This document shows, piece by piece, positions 25,903 through 53,985 of a DNA stretch of 64,000 nt. The stretch covers positions 1 to 64,000 of the forward strand of contig NW_026732537.1 of NCBI RefSeq assembly GCF_028476545.1, read 5' to 3'. The notes beneath the pieces are model-generated. The model had not been told where the DNA came from. It made no database searches and was given only the letters and a program-made list of their open reading frames with translations. Each line of letters opens with the position of its first letter. Position 1 is the first letter of the stretch. Made by a program: the position numbers and the translations under genes. Origin of the DNA: Physella acuta. Taxonomy: Eukaryota; Mollusca; Gastropoda; Physidae.

Positions 25903-26155
25903 TAGTTACCTCCTGTAAGTTTAAAATCGAACTAAATTATCTGCCCCTAATAGAAACCCGACTCTACGGCTCTACGATTTGTAAACATTTAGCTTTGTAA
26001 ACATTTAGCGTGACCACATGTCACCAGGCCATTTGGGGTGGGGTGGGGGTGGTAGTGATAGTGATAGTGAGAAAGAGAGGGGACTGCAAGGAGGCGCTTG
26101 CAGCTTGTTTTCTAACGGCTCCCAGAAGAGAATTATATATATAGATTATATATTT
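25903..26155 (+). repeat. Diverged fragments of the repeat found at 41000-41175 and 41960-42120
   Basis: Shares ACCTCCTGTAAGTTTAAA, CTAAATTATCTGCCCCTAA and AGAATTATATATATAGATTA with the duplicated element in intron 4 of the esterase gene. Homology is patchy, so this is an old copy. Confidence 0.6.
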
Positions 26156-26202
26156 AAAGATATTGCAAAAAGAATCGAAAAAAATAAATAATTCAAAATG
26201 TT

Positions 26203-26319
26203 TGTCAGAAGTGGGATTTGAACCCACGCCCACATTCGTGGACCAGAACACTCGCCTGCGTTACGCAGGAAGGTGATTAACCTTGAGTCTGGCGCCTTAG
26301 ACCACTCGGCCATCCTGAC
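26203..26319 (-). tRNA. tRNA-Leu(CAA), intron-containing
   Basis: Intact acceptor, D, anticodon and T arms, with CAA anticodon. The intron includes a perfect small hairpin, CCTGCGTAACGCAGG. It lies only about 630 bp from the previous copy in the same orientation. Confidence 0.93.
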
Positions 26320-27118
26320 TTTGACTTCAATTCTTTTTCCGAACCCTTTCTTATTTACTATTCTCTCCTTATATAAAACTATTTATACAGAAGACAAGTT
26401 GGTTTTTTGGAAACTATGAATGTACTAGATGGATAAAACACCCCCACACCACATTATAAAGCGGTACTTGTGACTCCTGGGATTTAAAGCCACTAAGAGT
26501 TGGGCAGCTAATGAGTACCTTAAAGATTAGCCGAGAGTTGAGTAAGAGCTTAAGTTTAGAGTTTAGGTTAGTAGTTTGTCTGGTTAGTAATAATGGGTTG
26601 GTAATGGGTTAGTAATGGGTTAATAATGGGTTAATAAGAACACATACGATGCCCAATTACGTGAAAATACCGGAGTGTTGGAATCGTGTAAAAAAAGTTC
26701 TATGACTAATAATTGAAAGAATGGCGTTTGTCTGATGATAGTCAGAAATTTAACTGACCTAGCTGAACTTTTCCTGAAAATATTACGATAGTTTTTTTAA
26801 TGAGAAAGAACTTTCAAAGCGAATTTATCTTAAAAAAAAACAACTTACGAAAACAAAAATAAATTCAATATTGTAAATATTATTTTTATCCCATAAATTA
26901 ATTAAGAAATTGCGGTTTATTCTTAATAGAAAAATAGAAAAAGCGAACTTCTATTTTTTAAAATAGGCTTCACATGTAATGGCGTTGGCGGAGGTCATGT
27001 AGACATATAGTAGTTGATTCAAAGTGCGGTAATTCGTTTAAGGATGTGCGTGTGTGGGTGTGGGTGTGTGTGTGTGTGGGTCGGGTGAGTAATGGCCATG
27101 GGGATGGGGGTGATTGTT

Positions 27119-27480
<362 letters not shown>

Positions 27481-27747
27481 GCTTGGATGCTTACGTGTAT
27501 ATATGTGTAGGTGGATGCGTGTGTGCGTGTGTGCGGTTCCATGCGTGTGTGTATTGAAGTGGGTGCTTTTGAGGGTGAGAGATGTATAGGGTGTGTATAT
27601 ATATGTGTGTATTTGTGTGTTTGTGTGTATGTGTATGTGCATGCTGTGCTTTTAGTTTAACAGACGGGTATTCCCTGATTCAGTCTTATTGCTGGTTGAC
27701 TTTTAAAATGCACATGTAAATCAGAATGCTGATTAATCCTTCTATAT

Positions 27748-27855
27748 GCACACACAACCACACACACACACATTACCACACAACCACACACACAACCACA
27801 CACAACCACACACACACACAACCATACACACACTCACATACACACACACTCAAGC
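27748..27855. repeat. (CA)n-rich tract
   Basis: Interrupted CACACA and CACAACCACA repeats. Confidence 0.9.
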
Positions 27856-28539
27856 TACACCGCCTGAACAAAATGATGCAAACATTTAACTAATGCATCG
27901 CTAATGCATCTTAGCCCTATGAAGACTCCCCAAACTTTCTCGACACAGAAATTCGTGAACCATATCTCACAAAATTAGTGTCGACATTTTTCTCTAAGTG
28001 CGAATAGTGAAAGTAAGCTGAGCCTAGTTACGCCACATTCTTCAGGGGCGATGAAATATTTCTTTTAATGGCTACCCGTCATGCATATGGCTCTGAGCTT
28101 GAGTGGCGGGGTGGGGGTGGGGGGTCGATCACCTAGACCTAGGTACACTTCACCTAATAATTGATGAGCAGAATATAGAAAATCTGTCAACGTTCCATAT
28201 TGTTACAGGGATGATTAGAACTTGGTTTTGTTGGGGAGTGTCGAACGTTTGTCCGATTGAGGTAAATTAAATGACCGGCCAAAGTCTGAAATAGCTCTTC
28301 ATTTCGGCCTTTGGCCGGCCAGTCCGCGGACTGGCCATGGTGGACCGGCCAAAGTTTTAATTAGAAGATCATCTGGCTAGGGACGACTGGCCAAAGTCCT
28401 AATTAGAAGATCATGAGCAGATTTTGGCTTTTTATGCAGTAAGGATCATGAAATTAAGTCTTTATTGATTATTAATTACAGTAAATGACAGAAATATTCA
28501 AATTTTTTATTGTACTATAGTCTCAATCTATCAATATCA

Positions 28540-29230
28540 TCATTTGTTACGAGTTGAACTTTTATGGCATTTAGAATTACATAGCAGCTTGTTATTTTTA
28601 CACTTGAAGCGATTTGTTGTGCCCTTAATTGTGCAATTGCTGCTAGTGTAGCCTTGGCCCCCAGTCAATGATTGTGAAGATTCGATGGTTCGTAGAGATT
28701 TTTCCTCAGTGCCAACTGACGACTTTATGAGCAGTTTTTCGTGAATAATTGAAAACTCACTTCTAGAATATATTTGTTTTAGAACACCATTGTCACCCAC
28801 TTCATCATCTTTAAATTTTGTATTTGATGTTTAAAGCATCTTAGCACCTTGAGTTTGCAAGCCAGTATGAGCTGCTGATCTGTGTTCCATGATGTCTTGT
28901 TTGTTGTGACACAATCTGAAGGTAATGTTCCCTCCGTACCCTTCGTCTGCTTCATTGGGTATTCCACAAATAGCAAGGACATCGTTGCCACAGGATCCAA
29001 AAGAATGAGCTGCACTACAATGTTTTTCACAAACTATACAGAATCGGTTGGCCACAATATTGCCACGCAACTGGTCTGGACGTTCCGCCACGGCAGTAGA
29101 TGTGTTAGCTGAGGATGTCGTTGCATTTATGGCAACCTCTATTTCTTGTTCAATGTTCTCAAGATCTTCCTCAGTAACTATTTTATCGAGAGCCCATATA
29201 TGGAAACTAACATGGATTTACATTTTTTTC
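28540..29230 (-). pseudogene. KRBA2-like integrase, C-terminal region (fossil)
   Basis: Minus-strand translations show zinc-knuckle-like and Cys-rich segments typical of KRAB-A-domain-containing-protein-2-like integrases: CEKHCSAAHS, NEADEGYGGNITFRLC, then a Cys-rich end around LLCNSKCHK. Only the region after the catalytic core is present. It is broken, and no intact product is expected. Confidence 0.6.
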
Positions 29231-29424
29231 TTTTGACAGCCATCTGCTATGTCTGTCTCATGGTCTGACGGCCCTTTTGATCCATGTCGCCTTGCATATA
29301 GAATGCTATACAAACAAGAGCTAAACAATACGTTACTCTCAATGAAAACGCACCCAGAATAATGAAAATGCGATCACAACTTAGTCTAGATAGAACATTG
29401 GCCAGGACATCCCGGCCAGTGCGC

Positions 29425-29632
29425 GCATTGGCCGGCCAATTTACAAAATACGCTGTCAAGTTTAAGCTCTTCGGACTTTGGCCAGTACGTCCCGGCCAGT
29501 GCGCGCATTGGCCGGCCAATGTACGAAATACGATCTTAGTTCTAAGTTCTTCGGGCTTTGGCCAAGAGAGCCGGCCAATCCGCGGATTGGCCGGCCAATC
29601 CTAGCTTTGGCCGCACTTCGGGCTTTGACCGT

Positions 29633-29635
<3 letters not shown>
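29425..29635. repeat. GGCCGGCC-rich palindromic repeat, copy 2
   Basis: Near-identical to 27119-27329, with an additional partial unit at 29390-29424. Confidence 0.88.

Positions 29636-29636
<1 letters not shown>

Positions 29637-29711
<75 letters not shown>
29637..29711. repeat. (TA)n microsatellite
   Basis: About 75 bp of TA abutting the GGCCGGCC-rich block, as in copy 1. Confidence 0.95.
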
Positions 29712-29715
<4 letters not shown>

Positions 29716-29759
29716 ATATCTGCGGGATAAAATCAAATCAATAAATCAATAATTTAATT

Positions 29760-32080
29760 ACCTGTCGCTGTCCATGTTTTCGCCGTAATGAGATATTTTT
29801 CCTTTAAGTAACCCGTCATTAACGAAACAAACATGGCAGTTTGATTGAAAAAAAAAATCAGATGTTTACAACAACCGGGAAACACGTCAGATCTGTCGTA
29901 CTCTGCCATCACGTGGTTCACTGTCCACCATTTGCCTAGTGAGTCGCGGCAATTAAGTTTTTCTTCTACCATTTCGATAATGACGTGACATCAATTACTT
30001 ACCAGAATGTTAATGGAATTTTTAAGAACATTTTGGAGATAAAAGTATGCCATCAAAACAAGGAATTTAATTCTAAAGCTATTTTCTTAGAGCCATTGAT
30101 GTATCTTTTTCATAATAGGTCTACTTGAGCATATGAGCTTTGTGATATATATGATTATTTACTACAATCATGGAGGATCCTATACATAATTCGGAGTTTT
30201 AACTAAATGTAAAAAGAGAAATTTCCTAGAAAACTGATTCATGAGTAATGAATGCTATCTTGTATCTGAATAGAAGTTGCAAGCAAGAAAAAAAAACCCA
30301 TCAAATTAACGAAATGATCTCGATTGTAAAACTCTGGATGTGGTCATAAACCTCGTTCCCCCCACCCCACCCCTCCCGGTCACACATGAGAGAACCGCAC
30401 GAGACGGGTGGGAACTTAGTCCTACAAATGACTGGAGATGATCAAGGACATAGTCCTACAGACGGTCGATTGGACAGTTTTACAATGGACGAGGACTTTC
30501 TACTATAGACAGGAGGGGGCATGATTTACGCGACGTGAAGATACACATCAGAGGGAGTTTACAAATCAGAGGGAGTTTTCCTTAATATGTTTAAATTGAC
30601 CAATCAACGAGTTTTTAATAACGAAAGTTAATTCACAAATACATCTTTACGAAATTAAATTAAGATTCATATAAACAAATTTAAAAAAGACTTATGACGG
30701 CCTAAAGGTTTTTTTTTTACTTAAAGATCATTATAGATCTAGTGTGTTCGTTTCAAGTACATTTACCGTGTATTAGATGCTATTAATCGCTTTTCATAAC
30801 CCCGCCCACACTCAACACGAACCTGCGAAGTTACATATACACACGAAAGTAGGTCAATAGGTTAAAGGTCATGACTCACGTTCAAGACATGTTTCCCCAG
30901 GAAAATGTTTTGCCCCGCCAGCTTTTAGCGTGTAACGTATTATAAATACATGATGAGGTTGGTAAGTTTCTTATTCATCCCTTCATGAACTCCTTTTGAC
31001 CTAAATTTTTATTTATAACATTTTTAACATTTACATTTTACCTAATTAATGTTCCAAAAAAAAGAGGTTTTAAAATAGCCAATTAAAAATATTTTAGAAA
31101 AGATATTTAAAAATGAATAAAATTAAATAAAAATAAATAAAACCGAACTAGCAACAACAATAAAGTAACAAATTGCATGTTTAGTTAACACGACGTATTC
31201 CACAAACTTATCCAGCATACTTTGTACAAAACTAAGGGTACAGCTAAGTTAACAACAAAAGACATTTTCCATAAATCCGACACACTCGTTTATTAATTAA
31301 AAACTTACCTTAATTATTTGACTAACCCTGCAGCCATACAGCAAATGTGCTAGAGAAAAAGATTCCTCTATCGCCTCAAAGGGAGTGAATCGTGAGGTCA
31401 TCCGGAAACCAGCTTGGGTTTTCTCCCTTTTCTATTTAAAAAAGGTCTAAAAAACTTTATTCGCCACAGGCATGGGAGGGTGGGGGAGGGGTCAGAGAAA
31501 AAAAAAAATATCCGCAGCAGACGAGTAATGTACCTTACGTCTGCTTACTGTACTGTACAGCCAGTCTACGTGAGCTGAATCTAATTGCACGAACTAGTGT
31601 TTACAAAAATAAAATCTTAATATGTTGCCAAATACTAGGGCCATCATATCTACCCAGTCCGGTACCACTGCTATTTAATATCAACGCAATAAAAAATACA
31701 ATAAAGATACTCTTAGAATAAAATAAACTATTATAAACTTAAAATTATCTTTTCCACGATATTCCTTTACACGCCATGTACACAGAGCTTATATGTGCAG
31801 GGATTAGCCTCCGATTCCATCCTCCCACCCCCACCCCCAAAATAAACATCTGAATTTTCATATATAACCATATAATATGTCTACTGTAAATACAACGCTA
31901 TACGCAATTTTTACTTAACATAAGCCAGCACTAGGGTTATAGGCATACCAACTAGAGGTTCTTAGTGTGTTGTGCGTGTGTGTGTGTGTGGGGGGGGTGA
32001 TGCATTTTCTTCGGTAATCAATAAACTGTTATCTGTATAAAGAGACTATAAAACAATATGTTAACAATACATTAGTCATT
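29760..32080. other. Gene-poor intergenic sequence
   Basis: AT-rich sequence with no recognised exon, RNA gene or complete element. Confidence 0.45.
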
Positions 32081-32089
32081 TCTTTTATG

Positions 32090-32269
32090 CAGAGGCGTAG
32101 CGACTCCTCCCTGCGCCCGGGGACAAACTTTCAATTTGGCGCCCCCTCCCCCATATATTTTTTATATTTATAATTCAAAATAGCAGCTAAAATGAGCTTA
32201 TTTTGGCGCCACTAGGGTCTGCGCCCGGGGACATATGTACCCCCCCCCCACCCCCGTCGTGCGCCTATG
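32090..32269. mobile_element. hAT-like MITE (GGCGTAGCGA family, short form)
   Basis: Starts CAGAGGCGTAGCGACTCC and ends GTCGTGCGCCTATG. A perfect 8-bp duplication, CTTTTATG, lies at 32082-32089 and 32270-32277. The interior repeats GCGCCCGGGGACA. Confidence 0.82.
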
Positions 32270-32709
32270 CTTTTATGTAATTGCTCTAGTGTAAAATTCG
32301 TCAAAACTACACAACACCTCCCTATCATTGACTGAGTCTACCATTCCCACACACCTTCTCTACTTTGTTTTTGTGGCGACTGCACCCATTACCTCATGAC
32401 TGAACATTAATTTAGCAGTAAAAACAACACCAGACCAAATCAATAAGAAAAAGATAACTGGTATGAGATCAGCGACAGGTCGTGATGGATTGGACTGTAC
32501 TCATAAACGGGAGGTAATTTAATTACATCTGCAGGCGGTAATACAAGAGTGCCTGCCCTTGGTGATAGACGGTGTGATATTTAACAAGATTCATGTCAGT
32601 CAGGTGGTAAAAAACACATTTTAAAAATTTGTTTTGTTTTGTATTTAAAGTAATATTGGTAGGTAAGGATGTACACGGTAACTGCTTAGTGGAGAGAAGA
32701 GATAGGTGG

Positions 32710-32880
32710 GATGAAACAGTCATGGGGCATAACAAATAAAATCTATTTAGGGCCTAGATAAAACAGTTATGGGGCATAACAAGTAAAATTTACTTAGATA
32801 AAACAGTCATGGGACATAACAAATAAAATTTACTTTGATAAAACTGTCATTGGACATAACAAATAAAATCTACCTGGTAT
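32710..32880. repeat. Minisatellite, about 40-bp unit, four copies
   Basis: Units around AAACAGTCATGGGGCATAAC followed by AAATAAAATCTA. Confidence 0.82.
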
Positions 32881-33294
32881 GCTTTTTACCTAGTTATTGA
32901 TGTTTATGCCGAGGTTTCAAGCCGTGGTGATGGTTCTATCCAGAGACATAAATAGGTCGGATTTCACCCGATTCCCCCACTCCCCTCCTCTCAGTAATCA
33001 TGTGACGAATCTGCTTGTGGCAACATTTATTACATCTGTTCACAAGGTTTGCTGACAACAATTTGCAATAGTTGCTTCTATTTTTCATAACGACAAAACT
33101 ATATTTTCTGGCTTTTAATTGAAACTGTCCCGTAGCTATCTGGTCATAGGTTGAATAGTTTAAGCAGAGTTTGTCTGCTACTTCATATCTCGTCGATGTA
33201 GGCTTAGTTTGAGTAGAAATGTAGGCTTAGTTTGTTGTAGAACTGGTCTCTTTCATATATTCTCTTCCCAACCTCTCAAATCTTACCAGCCTTC

Positions 33295-33513
33295 CAGTGT
33301 TTCTTCCAGACTTTTTTCTCCGGGGGGGCACTTGAAATCTTCGGGGGGGCGGTAAACTTTCTTCGGGGGGGGGGGCGGACACTGTTAAAAGTATATATTT
33401 TCTATATACATTATATAAATTTCATTTCGTTCGGGGGGGGCGGTAAAAATTTTTCGGGGGGGGCCAAAGCCCCCCCCCCCCCCCCCCCGCAGAGATGCCT
33501 CGAAGAAACTCTG
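33295..33513. mobile_element. hAT-like MITE with homopolymer G/C blocks (GTTTCTTCCAG family)
   Basis: The ends are CAGTGTTTCTTCCAGAC and TCGAAGAAACTCTG. A perfect 8-bp duplication, CAGCCTTC, lies at 33287-33294 and 33514-33521. Opposite orientation to the 9937 copy, with the same spacer motifs between G runs. Confidence 0.87.
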
Positions 33514-34471
33514 CAGCCTTCCTAACGCTATAAAGAGTATAGAAGAAGCTACATCAATGAAAAATAAACACTTATTTTCTAGACAGTAACTTAGAAAACT
33601 ACAACAAACAATCACGTCACCAGGGTTTGGATTTTTAACTTTTATTTTACAAATTATATTTACACAAGTTTTTAAATAAATGTGTACACACATGTGTACA
33701 TAGACGTAGTGACGTCTCAACAAAACATGTACAGGTGAGGTCAGACCGGAAGATGTAAGCTCTAATTAAATCAACTAATTAAATCAATTAAATAGGTCCA
33801 GGATTGTGAATTGAATCAAGCTGGATGTGACGTCATAAGGGCAGAACTCTTCAGTGAATTCGGGTTGGAAAAGATTTTATGGCTAGAATAACGTCCAGAC
33901 GTCTAAACTTGACCGACGTGAACACTCAGACGACGTGTGGCAGACTATGAGAAGTCTAATGAAGCAGAAGACCAAAGCATCACTGGGATTTGTACCTAAA
34001 GTCCTTGGGGTGAAAAGTTGTACTCTAACCACCGACCACACGAAATGAAATGTACAATGTACGCTTCGTAGGAGGGTACAGCATATTATAGAAACAAAGA
34101 AGTGAACTCCCGAGTTTACAAAAAGTAGAATTTTAACTCACGAATAAAATATTTATCCAATTTGGCACAGAGATTTATCTACTTAAAAATAAAAAATAAA
34201 AACCAGATAATTTCTAGTTTGTCATCATATAATTATTTTCAAGGAATGTTTAAAATAATTCGCATCTAACTTTTTTATTTGAATTCCACTTGGAAGCAAC
34301 CGTATTATTTAAAAACTTTTATTTTACATAAACTACAGATATTTAACATTATATGGTTAGTAGGCCTATACAAGACAAATGGTATAAATAAAAAATGTAA
34401 TGTAATCAGATCTGCATAATTACTAATTAATTATGACTTACCGGAAGGCACTAGTGCTAAATAAGACATGG

Positions 34472-34650
34472 TGGTTTTATTTTGAAAATAGTTGAACGAT
34501 AAAACTTAACTATAGTTTAGTTTACTTTGAAAATGGTTGAACCATAAAACTTAACTATAGTCTAGTTTACTTTGAAAATGGTTGAACCATAAACTAACTA
34601 TAGTCTAGTTTACTTTGAAAATGGTTGAACCATAAACTAACTATAGTCTA
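34472..34650. repeat. Minisatellite, about 45-50 bp unit, four copies
   Basis: Units around TAGTTTACTTTGAAAATGGT and GAACCATAAACTAACTATAG. Confidence 0.85.
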
Positions 34651-34784
34651 ACGCTAAGATTTCAAGCGTTGAATGGCCGGTTCTCATGATACGAACAATG
34701 GGGTACGGCTAATCTACAAAACACAACTGTGTTGGCTGTAGAATAAAACTGGAGATACTTAATTAATTTTATGACTTACTGATG

Positions 34785-34925
34785 TGAGTTTAACTTTATA
34801 TACCTTACAGTTTAACTTTAATGACATACTGATGATATTTTATAGTGAATTTAAATTTAATGATGTACTGATGATATTTTACAGTGAGTTTAACTAGTGA
34901 AATTCTGATTACATTTTAGAGTTGA
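34785..34925. repeat. Diverged tandem repeat near 3' end of the esterase gene
   Basis: Three to four imperfect units with GATGATATTTTACAGTGAGT followed by TTAA. Confidence 0.65.
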
Positions 34926-35457
34926 GCTTTAGTGATGTTTCAATGACATTTTACTGACTTTTTGCTGACTCCGTTAGATCAATATCAGTCACTCCACCCT
35001 CAACCTCGCCCTCCAATAAATACAACAGTAAATTGCAATACAAATGTAATACCAATTTTTCTTAACAAGACAAGGAAGAAATAAAAGTTCAAATTTACAT
35101 ATGCATATAAAAGTAACTACTGATTATTTTAAATGAATGACAATGGTAAGGTTAGGTGTAGTTAGGTACCAGCTTAACATCAACTAGTATATTATGGGCT
35201 CTACAGTTGTTTAAAATAAAGGTTTAGTTTAAATATTTGAAAACTTTCAAACGTTTAGTTAACTAAGTGAGCTTAAAATAATTAATTCAATGACACCGTG
35301 AGACCAGATGAAGCCTGTAACATTACTCTAGGGTTACTTGGTCTAGGGACTCAGGAGCCAGGAGTAAGCGGCCCTGGATGTACCTTAACTTTTATATGAT
35401 CAATGCTATGAATATAGAAGGCTAAACGTTACGCTACAGATGCTGGTAAGTCCGGTG

Positions 35458-49508
<14,051 letters not shown>

Positions 49509-49555
49509 GTCGCTAACCAGATCTGAAATAAATTGACAGCCTTTAATAAAGGACA

Positions 49556-49870
49556 AACAGTAGTTCAAAGATATAATTCATGACACTATCTTAAACGTAG
49601 AAAGTTAATTTTGTAGTTCAAAGATATAATTCATGACACTATCTTAAACGTAGAAAGTTAATTTTGTAGTTCAAAGATATAATTCATGACACTATCTTAA
49701 ACGTAGAAAGTTAATTTTGTAGTTCAAAGATATAATTCATGACACTATCACGTAGAAAGTTAATTTTTTAGTTCAAAGATATAATTCATGACACTATCTA
49801 AAACATAGAAAGTTAATTTTGTAGTTCAAACATAATTACATGACAGTATCTTAAACGTAGAAAGCTATTT
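49556..49870. repeat. About 53-bp minisatellite upstream of esterase exon 1
   Basis: About six units around GTTCAAAGATATAATTCATG and CACTATCTTAAACGTAGAAA. It lies in the intron roughly 25 bp before the exon 1 acceptor and does not contain that acceptor. Confidence 0.9.
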
Positions 49871-51285
49871 TGTAGTGAAAAGCTCTTTAAAGCTTTTAGG
49901 ACGTAGATTATCATTGAATTAGAAAAATGCACAAAATGCTGGCTCGCAACGAATTAAATAGAGTCTAGCTGTTGCCTGTACATCAACATTTTTTAGAATT
50001 ACGTGACGATTTGAATCACAATCTGGTGTGTCCTTGAAGGTGATCTAGCACTGATGCAAAAACGATTCTATTCTACTTTAAAGTCACGTAACAATTTTTG
50101 ACAGTAGGTGTGACGCTGTATGGTCTTAAAACAGTGGTCAAGATTACGTTTATGATGAGGACTGTTGTTAGAACTAGGATTGGTGCTGTTGTTAGGGTAG
50201 ACATAACTGCAAAAAATAAATAAAAAATTTCGTTTCGACTCACCTACCAGTTTTAAAAAATGTGTCGTGTCAGTGTCTTTGTAGGGGCATCAGTTAGACT
50301 TATTGGATATACTCGCCCACGTCGTGGTAATTAGTTCAATCAGGTAGACGACGTCACGTGATGACCTTGTTTGGGGCGAATGTGGGCGGGATGTTTTAAT
50401 GTGTGTCTGTGTGTGTGTGTGAGAGGGGTAAGGGGGTATATTTCTGTCCACTGACCCCCACACCACTGTTTTTAGCCCTACACCCCGCTCTACAAAGCGG
50501 ACAAACAACTTTAGTGTGGGGTAAATAATGGTAGACGTTTGACGTGGATTAAGTTTTGACGCTGATGCATGAATAATGTCACAATAAGCGTCAGACATTA
50601 CTTGGTCGAGGCGAAGAGCTAATACAGAGGACCAGAGATTGGGGATCTGAACCACCCACACTAATCTATAGATTATCCACAGTTGAACTCTTTACATTAA
50701 GTAACATAAAGATTTGTGTCGAGTTTAATTTGAAGTCAATGCTTCTTTTTTTTTTTTTTAGTTGGGCACTTGGTACATACAAGCAACGAACACCTAGGAC
50801 CGGATGATGAACGGGCAGTTTGAGAAGCCTTGATACGTCACCGTGGCTACAACATAACATCGGCTGTGGGATGACGACAACACCAAGCCAGTTTTCCTAA
50901 ATTAAACCAGGTACTCCCTGTTGCTGAGTGAACTCAAACGAACGACCCATCTCATGAAAAAGTGACAGAATGAAATAGCCAAACCTGTACATTACTGATT
51001 TATATTACTTGGCATTTAATTAAAGAGTCATACATTTCTAACAGTATAACAAGAACTCGGAATAAAAAATCAAATACGTCGTTTGAGGATAACTTTCACA
51101 GTCATCAATAAGAATTACATGGACGCTAATATTCTGGAATAGGCTTGAAACTGCCATCTATGTGGTAGGTGGCAGATTGCTATTTTAGACCGAACAGCGT
51201 GCATTTAAAGAACATTTGGTTTTTAAGGTATTTAGAAACCATTGGCGAACGTGTATTTAGATATGATTTAGTCTAGAAAGTTTGT
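49871..51285. other. Upstream/intronic sequence of the esterase gene, no exon seen
   Basis: AT-rich unique sequence with a short GT tract near 50400. A leader exon of the esterase gene may lie here or farther upstream but was not identified. Confidence 0.45.
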
Positions 51286-52485
51286 TGACAGTACAGCATG
51301 TATTAGAGAAGATTTTGTTTAGAAGTTTTGTACACAGTACAGCATGTATTAGAGAAGATTTTGTTTAGAAGTTTTGTACACAGTACAGCATGTATTAGAC
51401 AAGATTTTGTTTAGAAGTTTTGTACACAGTACAGCATGTATTAGAGAAGATTTTGTTTAGAAGTTTTGTACACAGTACAGCATGTATTGGACAAGATTTT
51501 GTTTAGAAGTTTTGTACACAGTACAGCATGTAATAGAGAAGATTTTGTTTAGAAGTTTTGTACACAGTACAGCATGTATTAGAGAAGATTTTGTTTAGAA
51601 GTTTTGTACACAGTACAGCATGTATTAGAGAAGATTTTGCTTAGAAGTTTTGTACACAGTACAGCTTTTAATTAGAGAAGATTTTGTTTAGAAGTTTTGT
51701 ACACAGTACAGCTTTTAATTAGAGAAGATTTTGTTTAGAAGTTTTGTACACAGTACAGCGTGTATTAGACAAGATTTTGTTTAGAAGTTTTGTACACAGT
51801 ACAGCATGTATTAGAGAAGATTTTGTTTAGAAGTTTTGTACACAGTACAGCATGTATTAGAGAAGATTTTGTTTAGAAGTTTTGTACACAGTACAGCTTT
51901 TAATTAGAGAAGATTTTGTTTAGAAGTTTTGTACACAGTACAGCTTTTAATTAGAGAAGATTTTGTTTAGAAGTTTTGTACACAGTACAGCATGTATTAG
52001 AGAAGATTTTGTTTAGAAGTTTTGTACACAGTACAGCATGTATTAGAGAAGATTTTGTTTAGAAGTTTTGTACACAGTACAGCATGTATTAGAGAAGATT
52101 TTGTTTAGAAGTTTTGTACACAGTACAGCTTTTAATTAGAGAAGATTTTGTTTAGAAGTTTTGTACACAGTACAGCTTTTAATTAGAGAAGATTTTGTTT
52201 AGAAGTTTTGTACACAGTACAGCATGTATTAGAGAATATTTTGTTTAGAAGTTTTGTACACAGTACAGCATGTATTAGAGAAGATTTTGTTTAGAAGTTT
52301 TGTACACAGTACAGCTTTTAATTAGAGAAGATTTTGTTTAGAAGTTTTGTACACAGTACAGCTTTTAATTAGAGAAGATTTTGTTTAGAAACTTCGCACA
52401 CAGTACAGCATGTATTAGAGAAGATTTTGTTTAGAAGTTTATTAGACAGTACAACGTGTAATTGGAGAAGATTTCATCTAGAAGG
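51286..52485. repeat. 46/47-bp minisatellite with higher-order structure
   Basis: About 25 copies around TAGAAGTTTTGTACACAGTA. Two variants, CAGCATGTATTAGAG and CAGCTTTTAATTAGAG. The second mostly occurs in pairs (about 51661/51709, 51894/51942, 52128/52175, 52315/52362), giving a higher-order period near 233 bp. Confidence 0.94.
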
Positions 52486-53880
52486 TGTAGTTAGAAATGT
52501 GCTGTTGATGTGCGATTGAGATAAAATAAATAAATAATTTCCATGTGAAATGTTTTTATAACCAAGAATAACATTTGCAAAGCCTCGCCGCTACCTTTAA
52601 AACTTTATACTCTCAGAGGATGCACAAAACTGCGTTATGCTCGTGAATGAATTAAACGTGTGTCTGCGTGTGTTGTTATGTGTGTGTGTGTGTTTGAATG
52701 TGTTTGGGTGTGTGTGATGTGTTATTGTGTGTGTGTGGTCAATAGCAGGACTGAGTGAACCTTGTTTTAGATGAATTAACTTTACAAAAAATTGTTTAAA
52801 TATTTTACAATTATTTCCGTCTAAGTAAGGCGTCAGACTGATAGAATCATCCAGACATCCAGGCACTTGTTTGGATAAATAAAACAAGCAAACCTCAAAA
52901 TATACGGCCTAAACGAAATAGCGTAGAAAATTATGTTTTTAAAAATTTGGAATCGCAAACAAAGCTAAGAAATTCAAGAAATACTCGTTTCATTACTCTC
53001 TCTGACTCTACCTTTCGTTAACTGCCGCACTCGTACGCACCAGATACACATCAAGGTATAAAACATACTGAATACTCAAGGGACGCAACCATGATATACA
53101 CAATACAAGGGACGTCACAATCCCTAACAAGACATAACGTAACACTACTAATTTCAGAAGATTTTAATTAATTCATACAAAATTAAATAGTCATCCTATT
53201 AAGTCAAATTTTATGTAAAAGTGCATTATCATCAGGTCTTGACCCACGTGCCGAATTTCAGAGAAATTGATCTGTTAGTTCAAGGGGAAAGTAATCGCCC
53301 AAACATGACGTAACTAGAATCGAGTTAGGGGTGGTTTATCATTTTGTTATATTTGTTAAGTTAGTACTGTGGCAATACGTTATACTATATTTGAATTAAA
53401 ATTTATTATTAATTTTGAGTACAAGTGTTTCTGCTAGTATTGTTTGAATGAGCTGACGCTACGATGGAAACACCTACTCTCGTATTGTCTTGCTATTACA
53501 GCAATCTCCAATAAAGAGTGACTCGGATAGTGTGTCATTCCGTCACTCTTGGTATTGGCACTTTGTCTTCGTTTGTGCGGGGTGGGTGTGCTGTGGTTTG
53601 GGCATAGTTTGCTCTGGGTGTGGAGAAGGGTTGTGTGATGTATGTGTGTTGTAACGTGGGGTGTATGGGGACATGTTTAATTTAACCGCTCATTATGTGA
53701 AATTAATATTTATTTTACAAGAACTACAAGAAAAAAACACACGAAAAACGATTGTTTTGTCCCTAATGCCTTTCTTTTCTGTACTCGAAACAGAACTTTC
53801 AAAATTACCACACCATAGCCAAACAAATTGTAAAAACCCACTCACACAACGTACACATACACGCACGCACACAGACACAC
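52486..53880. other. Intergenic/upstream sequence, no gene seen
   Basis: GT tract at 52670-52735, otherwise AT-rich unique sequence without supported coding exons. Confidence 0.45.
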
Positions 53881-53894
53881 ACACATAAATACAT

Positions 53895-53902
53895 ATATAT
53901 AG

Positions 53903-53983
<81 letters not shown>
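53895..53983. repeat. (TA)n microsatellite
   Basis: About 90 bp of TA after a short CA tract. Confidence 0.95.

Positions 53984-53985
<2 letters not shown>

Larger units (their letters stand above)
28273..29635 (-). mobile_element. Fossil integrase-bearing element with GGCCAAAG subterminal repeats
   Basis: A KRBA2-like integrase fragment lies between sequence blocks rich in GGCCAAAG/GGCCGGCC: about 28273-28410 on one side and 29390-29635 on the other, in opposite orientation. This resembles terminal and subterminal inverted repeats of one element. Ends and target duplications are not resolved. The element looks broken and old. Family (Ginger/GIN-type or an integrase relative of LTR elements) is not certain. 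Confidence 0.55.
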
